From: Monosporascus cannonballus
Lineage: Eukaryota; Ascomycota; Sordariomycetes; Xylariales
Assembly: GCA_004154925.1 (NCBI GenBank)
Contig: QJNS01000752.1
Coordinates: 1 to 64,000 of the forward strand
Length of the DNA: 64,000 nt
Reading direction: 5' to 3'
Every line of letters begins with the position of its first letter. The first letter of the stretch is position 1. The notes under the pieces were generated by a model. It was not told where the DNA came from, ran no database searches, and worked only from the letters and a program-made list of their open reading frames with translations. Shown piece after piece: positions 33,469 to 46,538 of the stretch. The position numbers were made by a program, and so were the translations under genes.

Positions 33469-34096
33469 GTCTTTACGGAGCTAAAGGTCGCTACGGATAA
33501 TTATCTTAGCCTTAAATTTCTGAAATATCCCGTATTTATTAAATTTATATATAAATACTTATATTAATAAAAGGATACCGTTAAAACTTACGTTCTAAAT
33601 CGCTTTTTGCAATAAGATAACGGTAATTAATTACTTTACCCAATATAATTGATTTTATTTTCTTTGCGTAACCGTTTTCCAATTTTTAACATATTTATAT
33701 TATATAGCTTCTTGCCAATTCTTGGGGGCAGCAAGAAAACTAATATAATACAGGCGATTATGCTTAATCGCAATCAAAAAAATAACGTTAAAAGCGGTTA
33801 AATACGTATTGCGTTTTTCGAATTCTAATTTATAACTAATATTAGCCGAAAATAACTTTTTTCTTTTTCCATTTCGCGTTCCAAAATCGATAATAACTGA
33901 TTAATCCAGAAAATTTAACTCGGTACAGCGTTATCGTAGCTGAAAAAAACTTAATAATACATTTTAAATTTTATCCGGTAATAATACGTAATATTATTAA
34001 ATTTTTTTTTCGAAAGCTAAAATAACTTTCGGTATAGGTAAACAAAGCTATTTTACCTTACGTTCCGAATTATCCGTTTTATTAATAATACCTAAA
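33469..34096 (-). pseudogene. copia pol internal segment
   Basis: This is the continuation of the host copia element between E1 and E2. It is AT-rich and full of stops, and no domain is clear by eye. It is assigned by position and by the E1 and E2 target duplications at its edges. Confidence 0.55.
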
Positions 34097-34465
34097 TATA
34101 ACGGCCAGGCTAATTAACCAATTATTAAACCTAAGTCGACGGGTTTATGTTGGCAGGAATATCGTAAGAATCTAAATAATAAATATAATAACTTATTACG
34201 TTTCGTAATATTAAAAGTATTTTAAATAACGAATTGTTATTATAAACTAAAATTATCTAAATTATGGAAGTAATAAGCGTATATATTTTCATAAGTTAAT
34301 TAAATCGTCCTTGGATTTTGACGTTATTAAAGATCTAATATTATTAAATTCGGTTGGTTTTATATGGATTTATTTGGATCTTAATGCCAAAAAAGATCCA
34401 AATTACGTAATTCTTTTTTATGGGTCCGACCGTTTTCGTGGCCAATTTTGGGTTAAGTCGTAATA
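34097..34465 (-). repeat. E2 3' LTR (type c)
   Basis: It runs from TATAACGGCCAGG to GTCGTAATA and is the same length as 54065-54433. Its U3 half contains GTTGGTTTTATATGGATTTA, GGTCCGACCGTTTTCGTGGC, unlike types a, b and d. Confidence 0.85.
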
Positions 34466-34533
34466 CGATCTTTCCTTTCTTAAGATTTTTGCTTTTAAAG
34501 ATTTTCCTTCTTGGTAAGTTATTTTTTTTTACC

Positions 34534-35040
34534 ATAGCAGGTCGTATTATTAACCGTAAGCCTTATAATCGTCCTAATTAAAAAAAAAGCTTAGATTCCT
34601 TGGCTGCTTATATTATCAAATTTGGTTTTGAAATTATGCCGTATATGTTTTATTTCGAAAATAATACAAAATATCAAATAATTGAAAAATTTGTCGTTAT
34701 AGCGAATATATTAAGAATTGTTATCGTTACGATGGTTCTGGCGTTTTAATTGATTCCTTGCATCGTATTAGGGAAAAAAAAGATCATTTAAATTGCGAAA
34801 AAGCTATTATTAAAAAGACGTTTTTACGCCTTTAGTAAAAATTAAAAAAGGATTTGGTACGTAAATAACGTAATATCGATAAAACCATTAGTCGTTTTTT
34901 TTGTTTTCGTTATTAAAAGAAATTTTTTTACGCCAAAGGAATTAAAATTATTAATTACGGACTTTAGTTAATAGATAAGCTAAATAAATAAGAACGTACG
35001 GAGGCCGAGGTTCTGCTTTCCGTGCTATTCTTTGTTTCTT
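34534..35040 (+). pseudogene. E2 antisense zinc-cluster ORF relic
   Basis: The start codon is ATA in an ACCATAGCAGG context, a likely RIP product of ATG. The Cys positions read Tyr-X2-Tyr-X6-Tyr. After a one-base loss in an A/T run they read Tyr-X2-Tyr-X6-Tyr (YSEYIKNCYRY). A charged helical part follows, with SLHRIREKKDHLNCEKAIIK and LRLxxKLKKDLVRK. Same place, strand and spacing as the other four elements. Confidence 0.62.
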
Positions 35041-36037
35041 TTAATTGGTTTATTCCTGATAACCTTAACTGGGGAGTTTTTTTTAGTAATTCCGTTATCG
35101 CTGGTAAAAGCTTTTTAATAGGCGTTAGGCGCCAATAAGGTTTTTGGCGGGTTCCTAGGTATTTTCGGAGTTTAGGTGCTTTTTTTTATTTGATCAAGTA
35201 CTAAGTAAGTCCGTTTTGTTTCCGTATGTCGAATATCTTTTTTATTTCGTATATTCGTTTATTTTTTATTTCCATATTATCCTGTGCCGTATATATTTTG
35301 ATGGTATTTGTTATTAACTTAAGTAAAAAAATATAAAAAATTAAATAAAATTTAACTTTTGGTAAAAATTCTAATTAATAATTATTTTCTAAGATTTTCT
35401 TAGTGATTTTGTATAGACCGATATATTTGAAATCGAGTTTTTTTACTGGATTATTTTATTTAAATGTTTTTTGTAACGAGGAAAACCATTTTTCTTTTTT
35501 CGAAAGTTAATTCTTTTAACTTTTTCTAATTATAATATTTGTTTATCTAATTTCGTACGAATTTCAATTTTATCTTTATTTTTTAATATAGCTATTATAA
35601 TTATTTTAACGTAAAAATTATTTTAATATTAATTAAACTTTTATTACGTACTTTTTTATAAATCTTTAAAATAAAACCAAAATTTACGTTCACAGGTATT
35701 ATCTTAATATTTTCGTAATAGTTAATATTATAAGCTAACTAAACAATTAGTAACTTTTTAACCCAGTTATTTTATTCGTAATTAATATAATATTATAATT
35801 AAATTTTTAAGGTTTAATTTATTCGTTTTATTTGCCCGTTTATTTATAATCTAAACGTATTAAATAATTTATAATTTAAGCCGATTTATATTATTAAGCC
35901 TTACCAAAATTTAAATATAAATATCGATTTTTTGTTTAATATAATTTCCATTAATAATTTATATATGTTGAAAATATATTTAAAGAAAATTTATGTTAAT
36001 TATTCGGCATTTGTATTCTTATAATATGGTAAAAAAT

Positions 36038-36475
36038 TGTTATAACCTAGCAACCTTAGCTTCTTTAAACGGTCGGAAAGCTTAGGAACTCAGGCCCCGA
36101 CCATGCCAAAAGGGTTACGTAACTGGCTCAAAAAGACTTAATATACTTAATTAATATCGCAAAAATTTGGCGCCTTAAACCAATTAAGCCAGGAAATAGG
36201 CTTAAAGGGGCTTAAGGATATTTAAGGAAATTAACTTACCAAAAAATGTTTTAAATTCGCTTAAATAATTTAAACCAAAATAAAAATATATACGTTTATT
36301 ATTTTTATAACCTAAATAATATTAATTTATAATAATAATTCGTTATTTAAAATATTTTTAATATTACGAAACGTAATAAGTTAATTTATTTATTATTTAA
36401 ATTTTTACGATATTTTTATTAATATAAATCTGTTAACTTAAATTTAATAATTTATTAATTAATTTAGCGGTTATA
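36038..36475 (+). repeat. E3 5' LTR (type b)
   Basis: It starts TGTTATAACCTAGCAACCTT and ends GCGGTTATA. The conserved R/U5 half begins near the TATATACG box at about 36288. Same length as 42461-42898. Confidence 0.88.
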
Positions 36476-36599
36476 TATTATAAGTTTTTATTTAATAATA
36501 TCGTTAAATTTTAAAAATATTTAAAATTATTAAAATATTGATTAATACTTAAAAAAATTTTATTTAATAATTTTAAATACGAATTCGAAAATTAAAAAA

Positions 36600-39500
36600 A
36601 AATTTAATAATTTAAGGTTATATTTATTTAACCTTTTTTCGTTTATATATAGCCGAAAAAACCTAAACCTTATAATAAAAAAAATAACTTTTAAATCTTT
36701 TTAATTTAAATACGAATTTATTTTCGTTTTTTAAATTTTAACGACTTAACGGATATAATCCTAATAATAAAAATATACTTAATAAAAAATACGGCTAATT
36801 AATTTAGGTTTATTATAAAAAACTTTTTAAAAATAAAAAAAATAAATAAAGAAAATTTTATTAACGAAAATTTTTTAATTTATATTAATTTCGAAAATAA
36901 AATACGTAATAATTTCGGCAATCCGGATAAAAAACGGTTAACGGCTTAATAATTTTTACAATTCCGATAAAAAAACTTATATCCAAATATGCCGTAATTT
37001 TTAAAGGTTTTACGGTTAAAGCAAAATAAAAAAATAACGAAACCGATATCTTTATTAATATATTTTATAAAAAATTAAAAAATAATATAAAAAATAAAAT
37101 TATTCGGATCAAATAATTAGTTACCTTAAACCGGTATATTATAAAAATAATTAAGATTAATAATCGACAGTTTAAAAAATAATAAAAAAAGAAAAAATAA
37201 TATATTTTATGTTTAGGATATAAGTTTAATTAAGGGAAAAAACGAAACGTATTTCTTATTTTTTATGGAACGGCGTTAGGACTTATGGAGCTTAACGTTA
37301 CCCATAAACAAAATTAAAACCAAATTAAATATTTTAATTATAACAAAATAGGATATAAAGCTTATAAATATAAAAAACCTAAAACGTTACAATAAAATAA
37401 CTAAATCCCTATACCGGAAAAGCAATCCAAAAATAATTAAAAAAACGATAATAAAATTATTAATATAATTTAAACCAAATACGTATAAAACCTTAAACAA
37501 AAAATCTAATTAGGCTTATCTCGATAAAAAATTTGACGAAAAATGCAAAAAACTAAGAAACTGATTTAATAAATATTACGAACATAATAAAAGGTATTAT
37601 AAGAATAATTAAACAAATACCGGAATTAAATAAAAAAGGTTTATTCCGGAATACTTAATTAATATGGTAAAATATATGTTATACATTATCGACGACGAGA
37701 ATACCTTAATTACGAAAAATGAAAATAATATATTTACGTACGAATTACCCGTATATATTATAAGGGATTTAACTTTATAAATCGAACCGAATATAATAAA
37801 AACGACAAATAATAATATTAATAATTTCGAATCATAACTTTAAAAAATATTTAATAATTAGCCAAAACGGAAAATTAATCCGAAAAAAAATAATATCCGC
37901 AAAAAAACTTTTTTTATTATTATAAATAATATAATTATTAAACAAAAAAAATTAATTTAACGTAACGGTAAAAAAATATTATTAAAAAATTATTACGAAC
38001 TTTTATTTTTAATTAATATTTATTATAAATTCTTACGAAAAAAAATTATTAAAAAAATATATTAATTTACGGAAAATCTTTAAAATAATAATTATAATAA
38101 TATATAATAAGATATAATCGTAAATATAAAAAAGCAATTTACTTAATAGGAAAAAAAATTATAAAAAAATTAAAAATAATTAATACGATTTAAAAATTAA
38201 TATGCCGATAATAATAATAAATATAATAACTTAACGCATTAAACAAAGAAATATAAATAAAATTCAACCGATTCGAATAAAAATTAAAAAAAAAGTTATT
38301 TATAAAAAAGCCGTAAAGTAATAAAACTTAAAGAAATTAAAAAAAACTTTTAAAAAAGGTTTTAAACGTAATAATAAAAAATATTAATAATTTTATTACT
38401 TTAAATATACAAATTAAAACATATTAATATACCGTAATAATAAATTACGGAATTTTGGGCGGAAATTTTATTATATTAAATATAATTAATAAATTTAAAT
38501 TATTATAAAAACATAAGTTAAAAGTTTATATAACGATAAATACCGAAAATTAGGAATTCGTTTACAATAACGGAAAAATTATACGTAAAATTAATTACTT
38601 TAAGATTTTTATTTAAAAATAATATTAAACGGTTAATTTCGATATTGTTTTATTCGGAAATTACGATATAATCTTAAGATTATTATAAATATATTAATAT
38701 GGAATTTTCATTAATAACGGAATTAACCAAATAAAATTTATTTTATTTTTTATTAATAAATAAACGAAGAACTTAAAATCTTAATATTTAATCGATAATA
38801 GCAACAAATATAAATATAAAGATATAATAAATATCTTATTATCCAAAAAAATAAAACGTAAAAAAAACGAGTATTAAAAAAATATAACGTATTATTATTA
38901 TTATTAAAACGAAATTTAAGTAATTAAATAATAATTTGGAATAATAAATATAATAATTTAAGGAATTAGAAAATTTAATTAATATATTATTATAATATTA
39001 CAGATACGAATAGCTTTTTAAAAAGGAATTCGATATAATATTATTAAAATATAAGGAATAAAATTACAAAATAAGTTTTAAAAAAAACTTTTCGATAAAG
39101 TTTTACCTTATTTATAATTTTAATAAAAATAAATTACGTACTTTTAAAAAATACCTGGAATATCGGTTATAAAAGAAATAAATTTAATTTTCGAAATTAT
39201 TAGCAAAATACCTTATATTTTTCGTATTTAAAAAAAATAAAAACTTATAACTTATAATTAATTACCAATAATTAAACGATATTATTATTAAAATTAAATA
39301 TTATTATTTTTTATTACAGAAATAAAAAACCGATTTTACGGAATTAAATAATTTATAATATTTAATTTTAAAAATAAATATAACCTTATTAAGATTAAAA
39401 AAGAATACGAATAAAAAGTAATTTTTAAAATAAAATACGGATTATTTAAATATTTAATTATATTAATAAAATTTATAAACATATTAATAACTTTTTAACG

Positions 39501-41800
39501 AATAATTAATTACGTATTACGAAAATATTTTAATATTTTTATCGTTTGTTTTTTCGACGATATTCTTATTTTTTTAAAAACGGAAAAAGCATACATAAAA
39601 TACGTTCATAAAATTCTTTAAGCTTTATAAAACGTAAAATTACTTATTAACGTAAAAAAAAATTAATTTTATATATAAAAAATAAAATATTTAGGATATA
39701 TTATTATTTTGAAATATATTAAAATAAATCCTAAAAAGTTTATTATAATTATAAAATAATAAACGTTAATTATAATTAAAAAAGTATAAGTATTTTTTTG
39801 ATTCGTTAATTATCATAAAAAATTTATTTAAAATTTTAATAAAATAATTATATTTTTAATAAATCTTATAAAAAATATTTAAATAAATATTAAATACGGA
39901 AAAAATATTTTAAGATATTAAAAATATAATTATTAGCGAATTAATATTAATTATATACGATTTAACCTACCTTATTAAATTAAAAACCAATATTTTAAAT
40001 TACGCGTTAAACATAATAATCAGATAATAAAATAATTAAAGTTAATTATACCCTATTATATTTTTTTCGTATAAATTAAAAAAAACCGAATTTAATTATG
40101 GTATTTTAAATAAAAAGTTTATAATTATTATTATGGTATTTCGGGAATTTAGGCATTTTTTAAAGGGAAACTTATATTAAGTTAAGGTTTATATGGATTA
40201 TTAAAATTTTACTTAATTTATTACGACCAAAAAACTTATAAGACGATAATTAAGATATATAAAAAAATTAACAAATTTCGATTTTGTTATTATTTAAAAA
40301 AAATCAGAAAATAGTAAAATAAATGCTTTAAGTAAATAATTAAACTTTGAAGAAATATTAATTAAAATTAATTATATAATTTTTGATATTATTTCCAAAA
40401 AATATTTATGCTTATAACACATTATAATAATTTGGGTAATACTTTACGATATGTATTAGAAAATTTAATAATATAATAATAATTTCTTAAAAAACCAGAA
40501 AACGAATAAAATATAGATTTTAAAAAAATATCGAAAAAACTTAATACGAAAAATATACGAATATTAATTATACGGATATTTAAAAATTTATAAAACCTTA
40601 AAACGAATTAAATAAATATATTACTTTCCTAAAATAAAGTTTATAATTTAAAAAATTATACGGTAATATAATATTTATACTAAAACGAAAATATTATAAT
40701 ATAAATCTTACGGAAAATTATAACTATTATTAATTATAAAACGATTATAAAATTTAATTATTATGGACTTTATTACCAAATTTTCTTTATCCGAGAATTT
40801 AACGATAAAAATATATTATAATAATATATTTATAATCGTTAACCAATTTATAAAGTTTTTTTATTTTTTACCTTATTATAAAAATATAAACGTCAAATAA
40901 TTAATATATATTTTTTTCAAAAAAGTTTTTAATATATATAAATTATTAATAAAAATAATATTAAATAAAAAATTAACGTTTATATCCAAATTTTAATAAG
41001 GCCTAATAACATAAATTGGCCTAAATTATAAATTATTTAATACTTTTAAACCTTAAACGGATAAATAAACGGAATAATTAAACCAAATATTAAAAATATA
41101 TTTACGATATTATATTAATTACGAACAAAATAACTGGGTTAAAAAATTACCTATTATTTAATTAATTTATAATATTACTTATTACAATAATATCAAAATT
41201 ATTCCAGTAAACGCCAATTTCGGATTTATTTTAAAAATTTATAAAAAAATACGTAACGATAATTTAATTAATATTAAAGTAATCCTTATATTAAAATAAT
41301 TAAAATAATTATATTAAAAAATAAAAATAAAATTAAAGTTCGTACGAAAACAAATAAATAAATATTATAACGAAAAATAGTTAAAAAAATTAATTTTCGA
41401 AAAAAGGAAAATGGTTTACCTTATTATCAAAAATATTTAAACAAAAAGGCCTAATAAAAAATTCGATTTTAAATATATTAATCCATACAAAATTACTAAA
41501 AAAATTTCCGAAAATAATTACTAATTAAAACTTTTACCAAAAGTTAAATTCCATCTAATATTTCATATATCCTTATTCGAATTAATAACAAATATGATCA
41601 AAATACGTACGGCATAAAACGAAATAAAAATAAAAAACAAAATAATATATAAAATAAAAAAAATTCTTAACATACGGAAATAAAACGGATTTACCTAATA
41701 CCTAATCAAATAAAAAAAATATTTAAATTCCAAAAACACCTAAAAACCAGCCAAAAATCTTATTAACGCTTAACGTCTATTAAAAAATTTTTACCAATAA
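36600..41800 (+). pseudogene. E3 gag-pol relic
   Basis: Gag is followed by the knuckle reading YFNYNKIGYKAYKY, where every Cys and His of CX2CX4HX4C is Tyr. RT shows ITEIKNRFYGIK, KYNLIKIKKEYE and FFDDILIFLKTEK, with the two catalytic Asp kept. RNase H shows FREFRHFLKGN and NFDFVII. Integrase shows MDFITKFSLSENLT, a QTE-like motif and YINYEQNNWVKKLP. The chromodomain has EILNIRK, KYLNSKNT and PAKNL. Dozens of stops make it non-functional. Confidence 0.8.
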
Positions 41801-41879
41801 CAATAAACACGTTTAAATTAATAACTAATTAATTAATAATTGGAATATCGGGCTAATTAGCCATAACCTATATTAACGT

Positions 41880-42374
41880 AACGGCCATAATAACAGCCTC
41901 CAATTATTATTATTCTTACTTTAAACGTTCAAATTCTTCCATTATTTCCGCACTTTAAATACCGTAATAAAATATCTTAATTCCCCGTTAACGAAAAAAC
42001 TTCTTTTATTTTCGTAAATAACTTAAATAATTAAGTAATTCGTTAATATATTATTACAATTCGGATAAACGTTAATAAGCTTTAAGCAGTTTTTCTTCGG
42101 CAAAACGTTTTTAAAAGTTTAACTAATCCTTTTTAATTATTAACTAACGGTATTCGACCTCGAAAAAACTAAAAAGATTACAAAGGCCCCCGTAAACCGT
42201 ACAAAAAAAACATTTCCCCGAATTATAATAAATTTTACAAATTTTGTTCGTAAACTTACAGCGAAAACAAAAAAATCCAAAAACATAATTAAACCGAGAC
42301 GGTCGATATATTTTAAAAAAAATAAAAACGTTAATACATTTATAAAACCGAAATTTTTTAATACGACCAAATAT
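41880..42374 (-). pseudogene. E3 antisense zinc-cluster ORF, best preserved copy
   Basis: It lies opposite to gag-pol, between the chromodomain and the 3' LTR. The first part is open (to about 42144); the start is probably ATA at 42374, a changed ATG before FGRIKKFR. All six cysteines remain: C-FR-C-KFTNKI-C-KIYYNSGK-C-FF-C-TVYGGL-C, i.e. CX2CX6CX8CX2CX6C, which fits the Zn2Cys6 fungal cluster consensus. Beyond an internal stop, a Lys/Glu/Leu-rich helix-like stretch follows (RFAEEKLLKAY, ELLNYLSYLRK). RIP on the other strand spares Cys codons on this one, so retention alone does not prove selection. Role unknown; DNA binding or regulation of the element is a guess. Confidence 0.7.
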
Positions 42375-42460
42375 ATTAAATATGAAAAAAAAGTTACTTA
42401 CCAAGGTTAACAAACGGACGAATTAATCTTTAAGGACAAAAATCCTGGAAAAAAAAATCA

Positions 42461-42898
42461 TATTATAACCTAACAACCTTAGCTTCTTTAAACGGTTAAA
42501 AAACTTAGGAGTTCAGGCCCCGACTATACCAAAAAAGTCACGTAACTGGCTCAAAAAAACTTAATGTACTTAATTAATATCGCAAGGACTTAGCGCCTTA
42601 AACTAATTAAGCCAGAAGATAAGCTTAAAAGGGCTTAAGGACATTTAAGGAAACCAACTTACCAAAGGATATTTTGAACCAACTTAAATAACTTAAGCCA
42701 AAATAAGAATATATATACTTATTATTTCCATAACCTAAATAGCATCAGCTTGCAATAATAATTCGTTACCCAAAATATTTTTAACATTACGAAACATAAC
42801 AAATTACTATATCTATTATTTAAATTCCTACGATACTCCTGCTAATATAAACCCGTCGACTTAGGTTTAATAGTTGGTTAATTAGCCTAACCGTTACA
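42461..42898 (+). repeat. E3 3' LTR (type b)
   Basis: It starts TATTATAACC after a polypurine tract (GGAAAAAAAAATCA) and ends CCGTTACA with its CA end intact. Confidence 0.88.
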
Positions 42899-43443
42899 AA
42901 AATAAGAAAATTTCGTAAATCGGTTAACGATTACGAAACTGTTATTGTGGTATATTTCCGTAATTAGATTTTTTAATATAGGAAACTTAATAATAAAGTC
43001 GAATATAATTAAATATTATGGTTGCTTTGCGATTAATAATAGCTGTAATTTTCCGTATGGCTTGTGTCGTCGAGTTTTTGCTTTGGCCCAAATATTGTAT
43101 TGCCGTATGATTTTTTGTACCGTTAATTTCATTTTAAGAAAAGAATATGTATGTTAAAATTGTTTTAAGGTTTTGTGGATCCCTAGATATTTATGTAATT
43201 AATGTTCGTATATTTTTTGTACTAAATCCTTTTGGTATTTTTCTGGAATTTATATTTTATTCGTTTTTTGGTTTTTTGAAAGATTATCGTTATATTGTTA
43301 AATTTTTTAATATATATCGAAAGATATTGCCCAAATTGTTATAATCTGTCATAAGCGTAAATATTTTTTTATAGTAATATCAAAAATCGTATAATTAATT
43401 TTGACCAATTTCTTTTTAAGGTTTGGTTACTTGCTTAAAGCGT

Positions 43444-43647
43444 TTATTTTGCCGTTTTTGATTTTTTTTTATAGATAATAACGAAATCGAAATTCGCCAA
43501 TTTTTCCGCATAACGAAATTGTCGTCCTGTAAGTTTTTTGGTCGTAATAAATCGGGTAAGATTTTGATAATCCGTATAAACCTTAACCTGGTACAAGCTT
43601 TCTTTTAAAAAGTGCCTAAATTTTCGAAATACCATAATAATAACCAT
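43444..43647 (-). pseudogene. E2 RNase H open fragment
   Basis: A 67-codon open stretch of gypsy RNase H: MVFRKFRHFLKES, QVKVYTDYQNLTRFITTKKL, TGRQFRYAEKLANFDFVII. The catalytic-region YTD and the DFVIIY end of the domain are visible. Flanking pol is broken; a 3' integrase region lies to the left and RT to the right. Confidence 0.8.
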
Positions 43648-46009
43648 AAATTCCTTATTTGGAATACCGTAATTAAATTCGATTCCTTTTAATTTGTACG
43701 AAAAAAAATGTAATAAGGTGCAATTTGCCTTAATTATTTTGTTATCCGATTATTACGTTTAACGCGTAATCCGAAATATCGGTTTTTAGTTTAACGGGGT
43801 GGGTTAAATCGTATATAATTAATATTAATTCGTTAATAATTATATCCTTAATATTTTAAAATGTTTTTTCCGTATTTGGCGTTTATTTAAATTTATTCTT
43901 TTCGTATAATTTAATAGGGGTATAGTTATTTTGTTAAAATTTCGAATAAATTTCCTGTAATAATTAATAAATCCAAAAAATGCTTATACCTTTTTAATTA
44001 TGTTTAACGTTTATTATTCTATAATTGTAGCGATTTTCTTAAAGTTTATCTTAATATGTCCGAAAGTAATAATATGTTTTAAATATTTTATTTCTTGTAT
44101 ATAAAATTAATTTTTTTTACGTTAATAAATAATTTTGCGTTTTATAAAAATGTTATCGAAATAATAAACGACAAAAATATCGAAATATTTTCGTAATACG
44201 TAATTAATTATTTACTAAAAAGTTATTAATACGTTCGTAAATCCTATTAATATAATCAAATATTTAAATAATCCGTATTTTGTTTTAAAGATTATTTTTT
44301 ATTTATATTTCTTTTAATTTTAATAAAGTTATATCTATTTTTAAAATCGAATATTATAAATTATTTGGTTTTATAAAATCGGTTTTTTATTTCCATAATT
44401 AAGGGTAATAATATTTAATCCTTAATAATAACGTTATTTAATTATCGGTAATTAATTATAAATCGTAATTTTTTATTTTTTTTAGATACGAAAAATATAA
44501 GGTATTTTGCTGGTAATTTCGAAAGTTAAATTTATTTTTTCTGTAACCGATTTTCCAGGTATTCTTTAAAAGTACGTAATTCGTTTTTATTAAGGTTATA
44601 AATAAGGTAAAACTTTGTCGAAAATCCTTTTTTAAAAATTATTTTATAATTTTATTTATTATATTCTGGTAATTTCGTATCGAGTTTTTTCTTAAAGAGT
44701 TGTTCGTATTTATAATATTATAATAATATATCAATTAAACTTTTTAATTTTTTAGGCTGTTATTTTTATTATTCCAAATCTTTATTTAATTGTTTAAGTT
44801 TCGCTTTAATAATAATAATAATGCGTCGTATGTTTTTTTAATATTTATTTTTTTTAGATTTTATTCCTTTAGGTAATAAAATATTTGCCGTATTTTTGTA
44901 TTTATATTTATCGCCATTATCGATCGAATATTAACATTTTAATTTTTTCTTTTTTTATTTGTTAATAAGGAATAAAATAAATTCTATTTGGCTAATTCCG
45001 CCGTTAATTAAAATTCCGTATTAACGTATTTATGGCAATCCTAAGAGTATATTGTAATTCCTAAATAAAACGATATCGAAATTAACCGTTTGGTATTATT
45101 TTTAAATAAAAATCTCGAAATAATTAATTTTGCGTATAATTTTTCCGTTATTATAGGCAAATTCCTGATTTTCGGTATTCGTCGTTATATAAGGTTTTAA
45201 TTTATATCTTTATGGTAATTTAAGCTTATTGATTATATCCGATATAATATAATTTCTGTTTAGAGCTCCGTAATCCATTATTACGGTATATTAATACGTT
45301 TTGATTTGTATATCCAAAGTAATAAGGTTGTTAATATTTCTTATTATCGCGTTTAAAGCCTTTTTTAAGAGTTCTCTTTAATTTCTTTGAGTTTCGTTAT
45401 TTTGCGGCTTTTTTATAAATAATTTTTTTAACTTTTGTTCGAATTGGTCGAACCTTATTGGTGTTTTTTCGTTTAACGCGTTAAGTTGCTATATTTATCG
45501 TTATTATCGGCATATTGTTCTTTCGAATTATATTAATTATTTTTGATTTTCTTATATTTTTTTATCAAATAAATTGTTTTTTTTATATTGGCGATTATAT
45601 CCCATTGTACGTTATTAAAGTTATTATTTTAGAGATTTCCTGTAAATTAACGTATTTGTTTTAATAATTTTTTTTTGTAAGGATTTATAATAAATACCAA
45701 TTAAAAATGAAAGTCCGTAATAGCTTTTTAATATTTCTTTTTACCGTACGTTAAATTAACTTTTTTTCCGTTTAATAATTATATTATCCATAACAATAAA
45801 AAGGGTTTTCCTGCGGGCATTACTTTCCTTCGGGCTAACTTTTTATTTCGGCCAGCTGCTGGATATTTTTTGGGGTTATGGTTCGAAATTGGTCGATATT
45901 ATTATTCGTTATTTTTATTATGCCTGGTTCGATTTGGAAAATCGAATCCCTTATAATATATGTAAGTAATTCGTACGTAAATATGTTGTTTTTATTTTTC
46001 GTAATCGGG

Positions 46010-46447
46010 TATAACGGCTAGGCTAATTAACCAACTATTAAACTTAAGTCGACGGGTTTATGTTAGCAGGAATATCGTAGGAATCTAAGTAATGGATATA
46101 GTAACTTATTACGTCTTATAATGCTAAGGGTATTTTGGGTAACGAATTATTATTGCAAACTGATATTATTTAGGTTATAGAAATAATAAACGTATATATT
46201 TTTATTTTAACTTAAACTGTTTAAGCTGGCTTAAAATATCCTTTAGTAAATTAATTTTTTTAAATGCCTTTAAGCCCCCTTAAACTTATTTCCTAATTTA
46301 ATTAACTTAAAGCGCTAAATCCTTACGACATTGATTAAGTACATTAAGTTTTTTTAAGCCAATTACGTGATCCTTTTAATATGGTCGAGGCCTAAGCTTT
46401 TAAGCTTTCCGACCGTTTGGAAAAGCTAAGGCTATTAGGTTATAATA
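46010..46447 (-). repeat. E4 3' LTR (type b)
   Basis: It runs from TATAACGGCTAGG to GGTTATAATA, followed (minus strand upstream) by the polypurine tract seen here as TCTTTTTTTTTCC. Same length as 52389-52826. Confidence 0.87.
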
Positions 46448-46538
46448 CGATCTTTTTTTTTCCAGGATCTTTATCCTTAAAGATTAATTTGTCCGTTTGT
46501 TCACCTTAGTAAGTAACTTTTCCTTCTTTATATTTAAC

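Larger units (their letters stand above)
36038..42898 (+). mobile_element. E3: Ty3/gypsy chromodomain retrotransposon nested in E2
   Basis: 6,861 bp with 438-bp LTRs and perfect target duplication AAAAT (36033-36037 and 42899-42903). E2 sequence resumes in register on both sides. Plus-strand coding order is gag (zinc knuckle 37330-37371), RT (FFDDILIF near 39548-39575), RNase H (about 40130-40330), integrase (about 40400-41570) and chromodomain (about 41655-41790). G-to-A change on the coding strand turns Trp into stops and Cys into Tyr. The U3 is type b, as in E4, which lies in the opposite orientation. Confidence 0.88.

Noticed and set aside
42945..43344. Two plus-strand ORFs of 65-70 codons in E2
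   Set aside because: They are antisense to integrase and exist only because C-to-T change leaves that strand with few stops. They have no conserved motif and no counterpart in the other elements.
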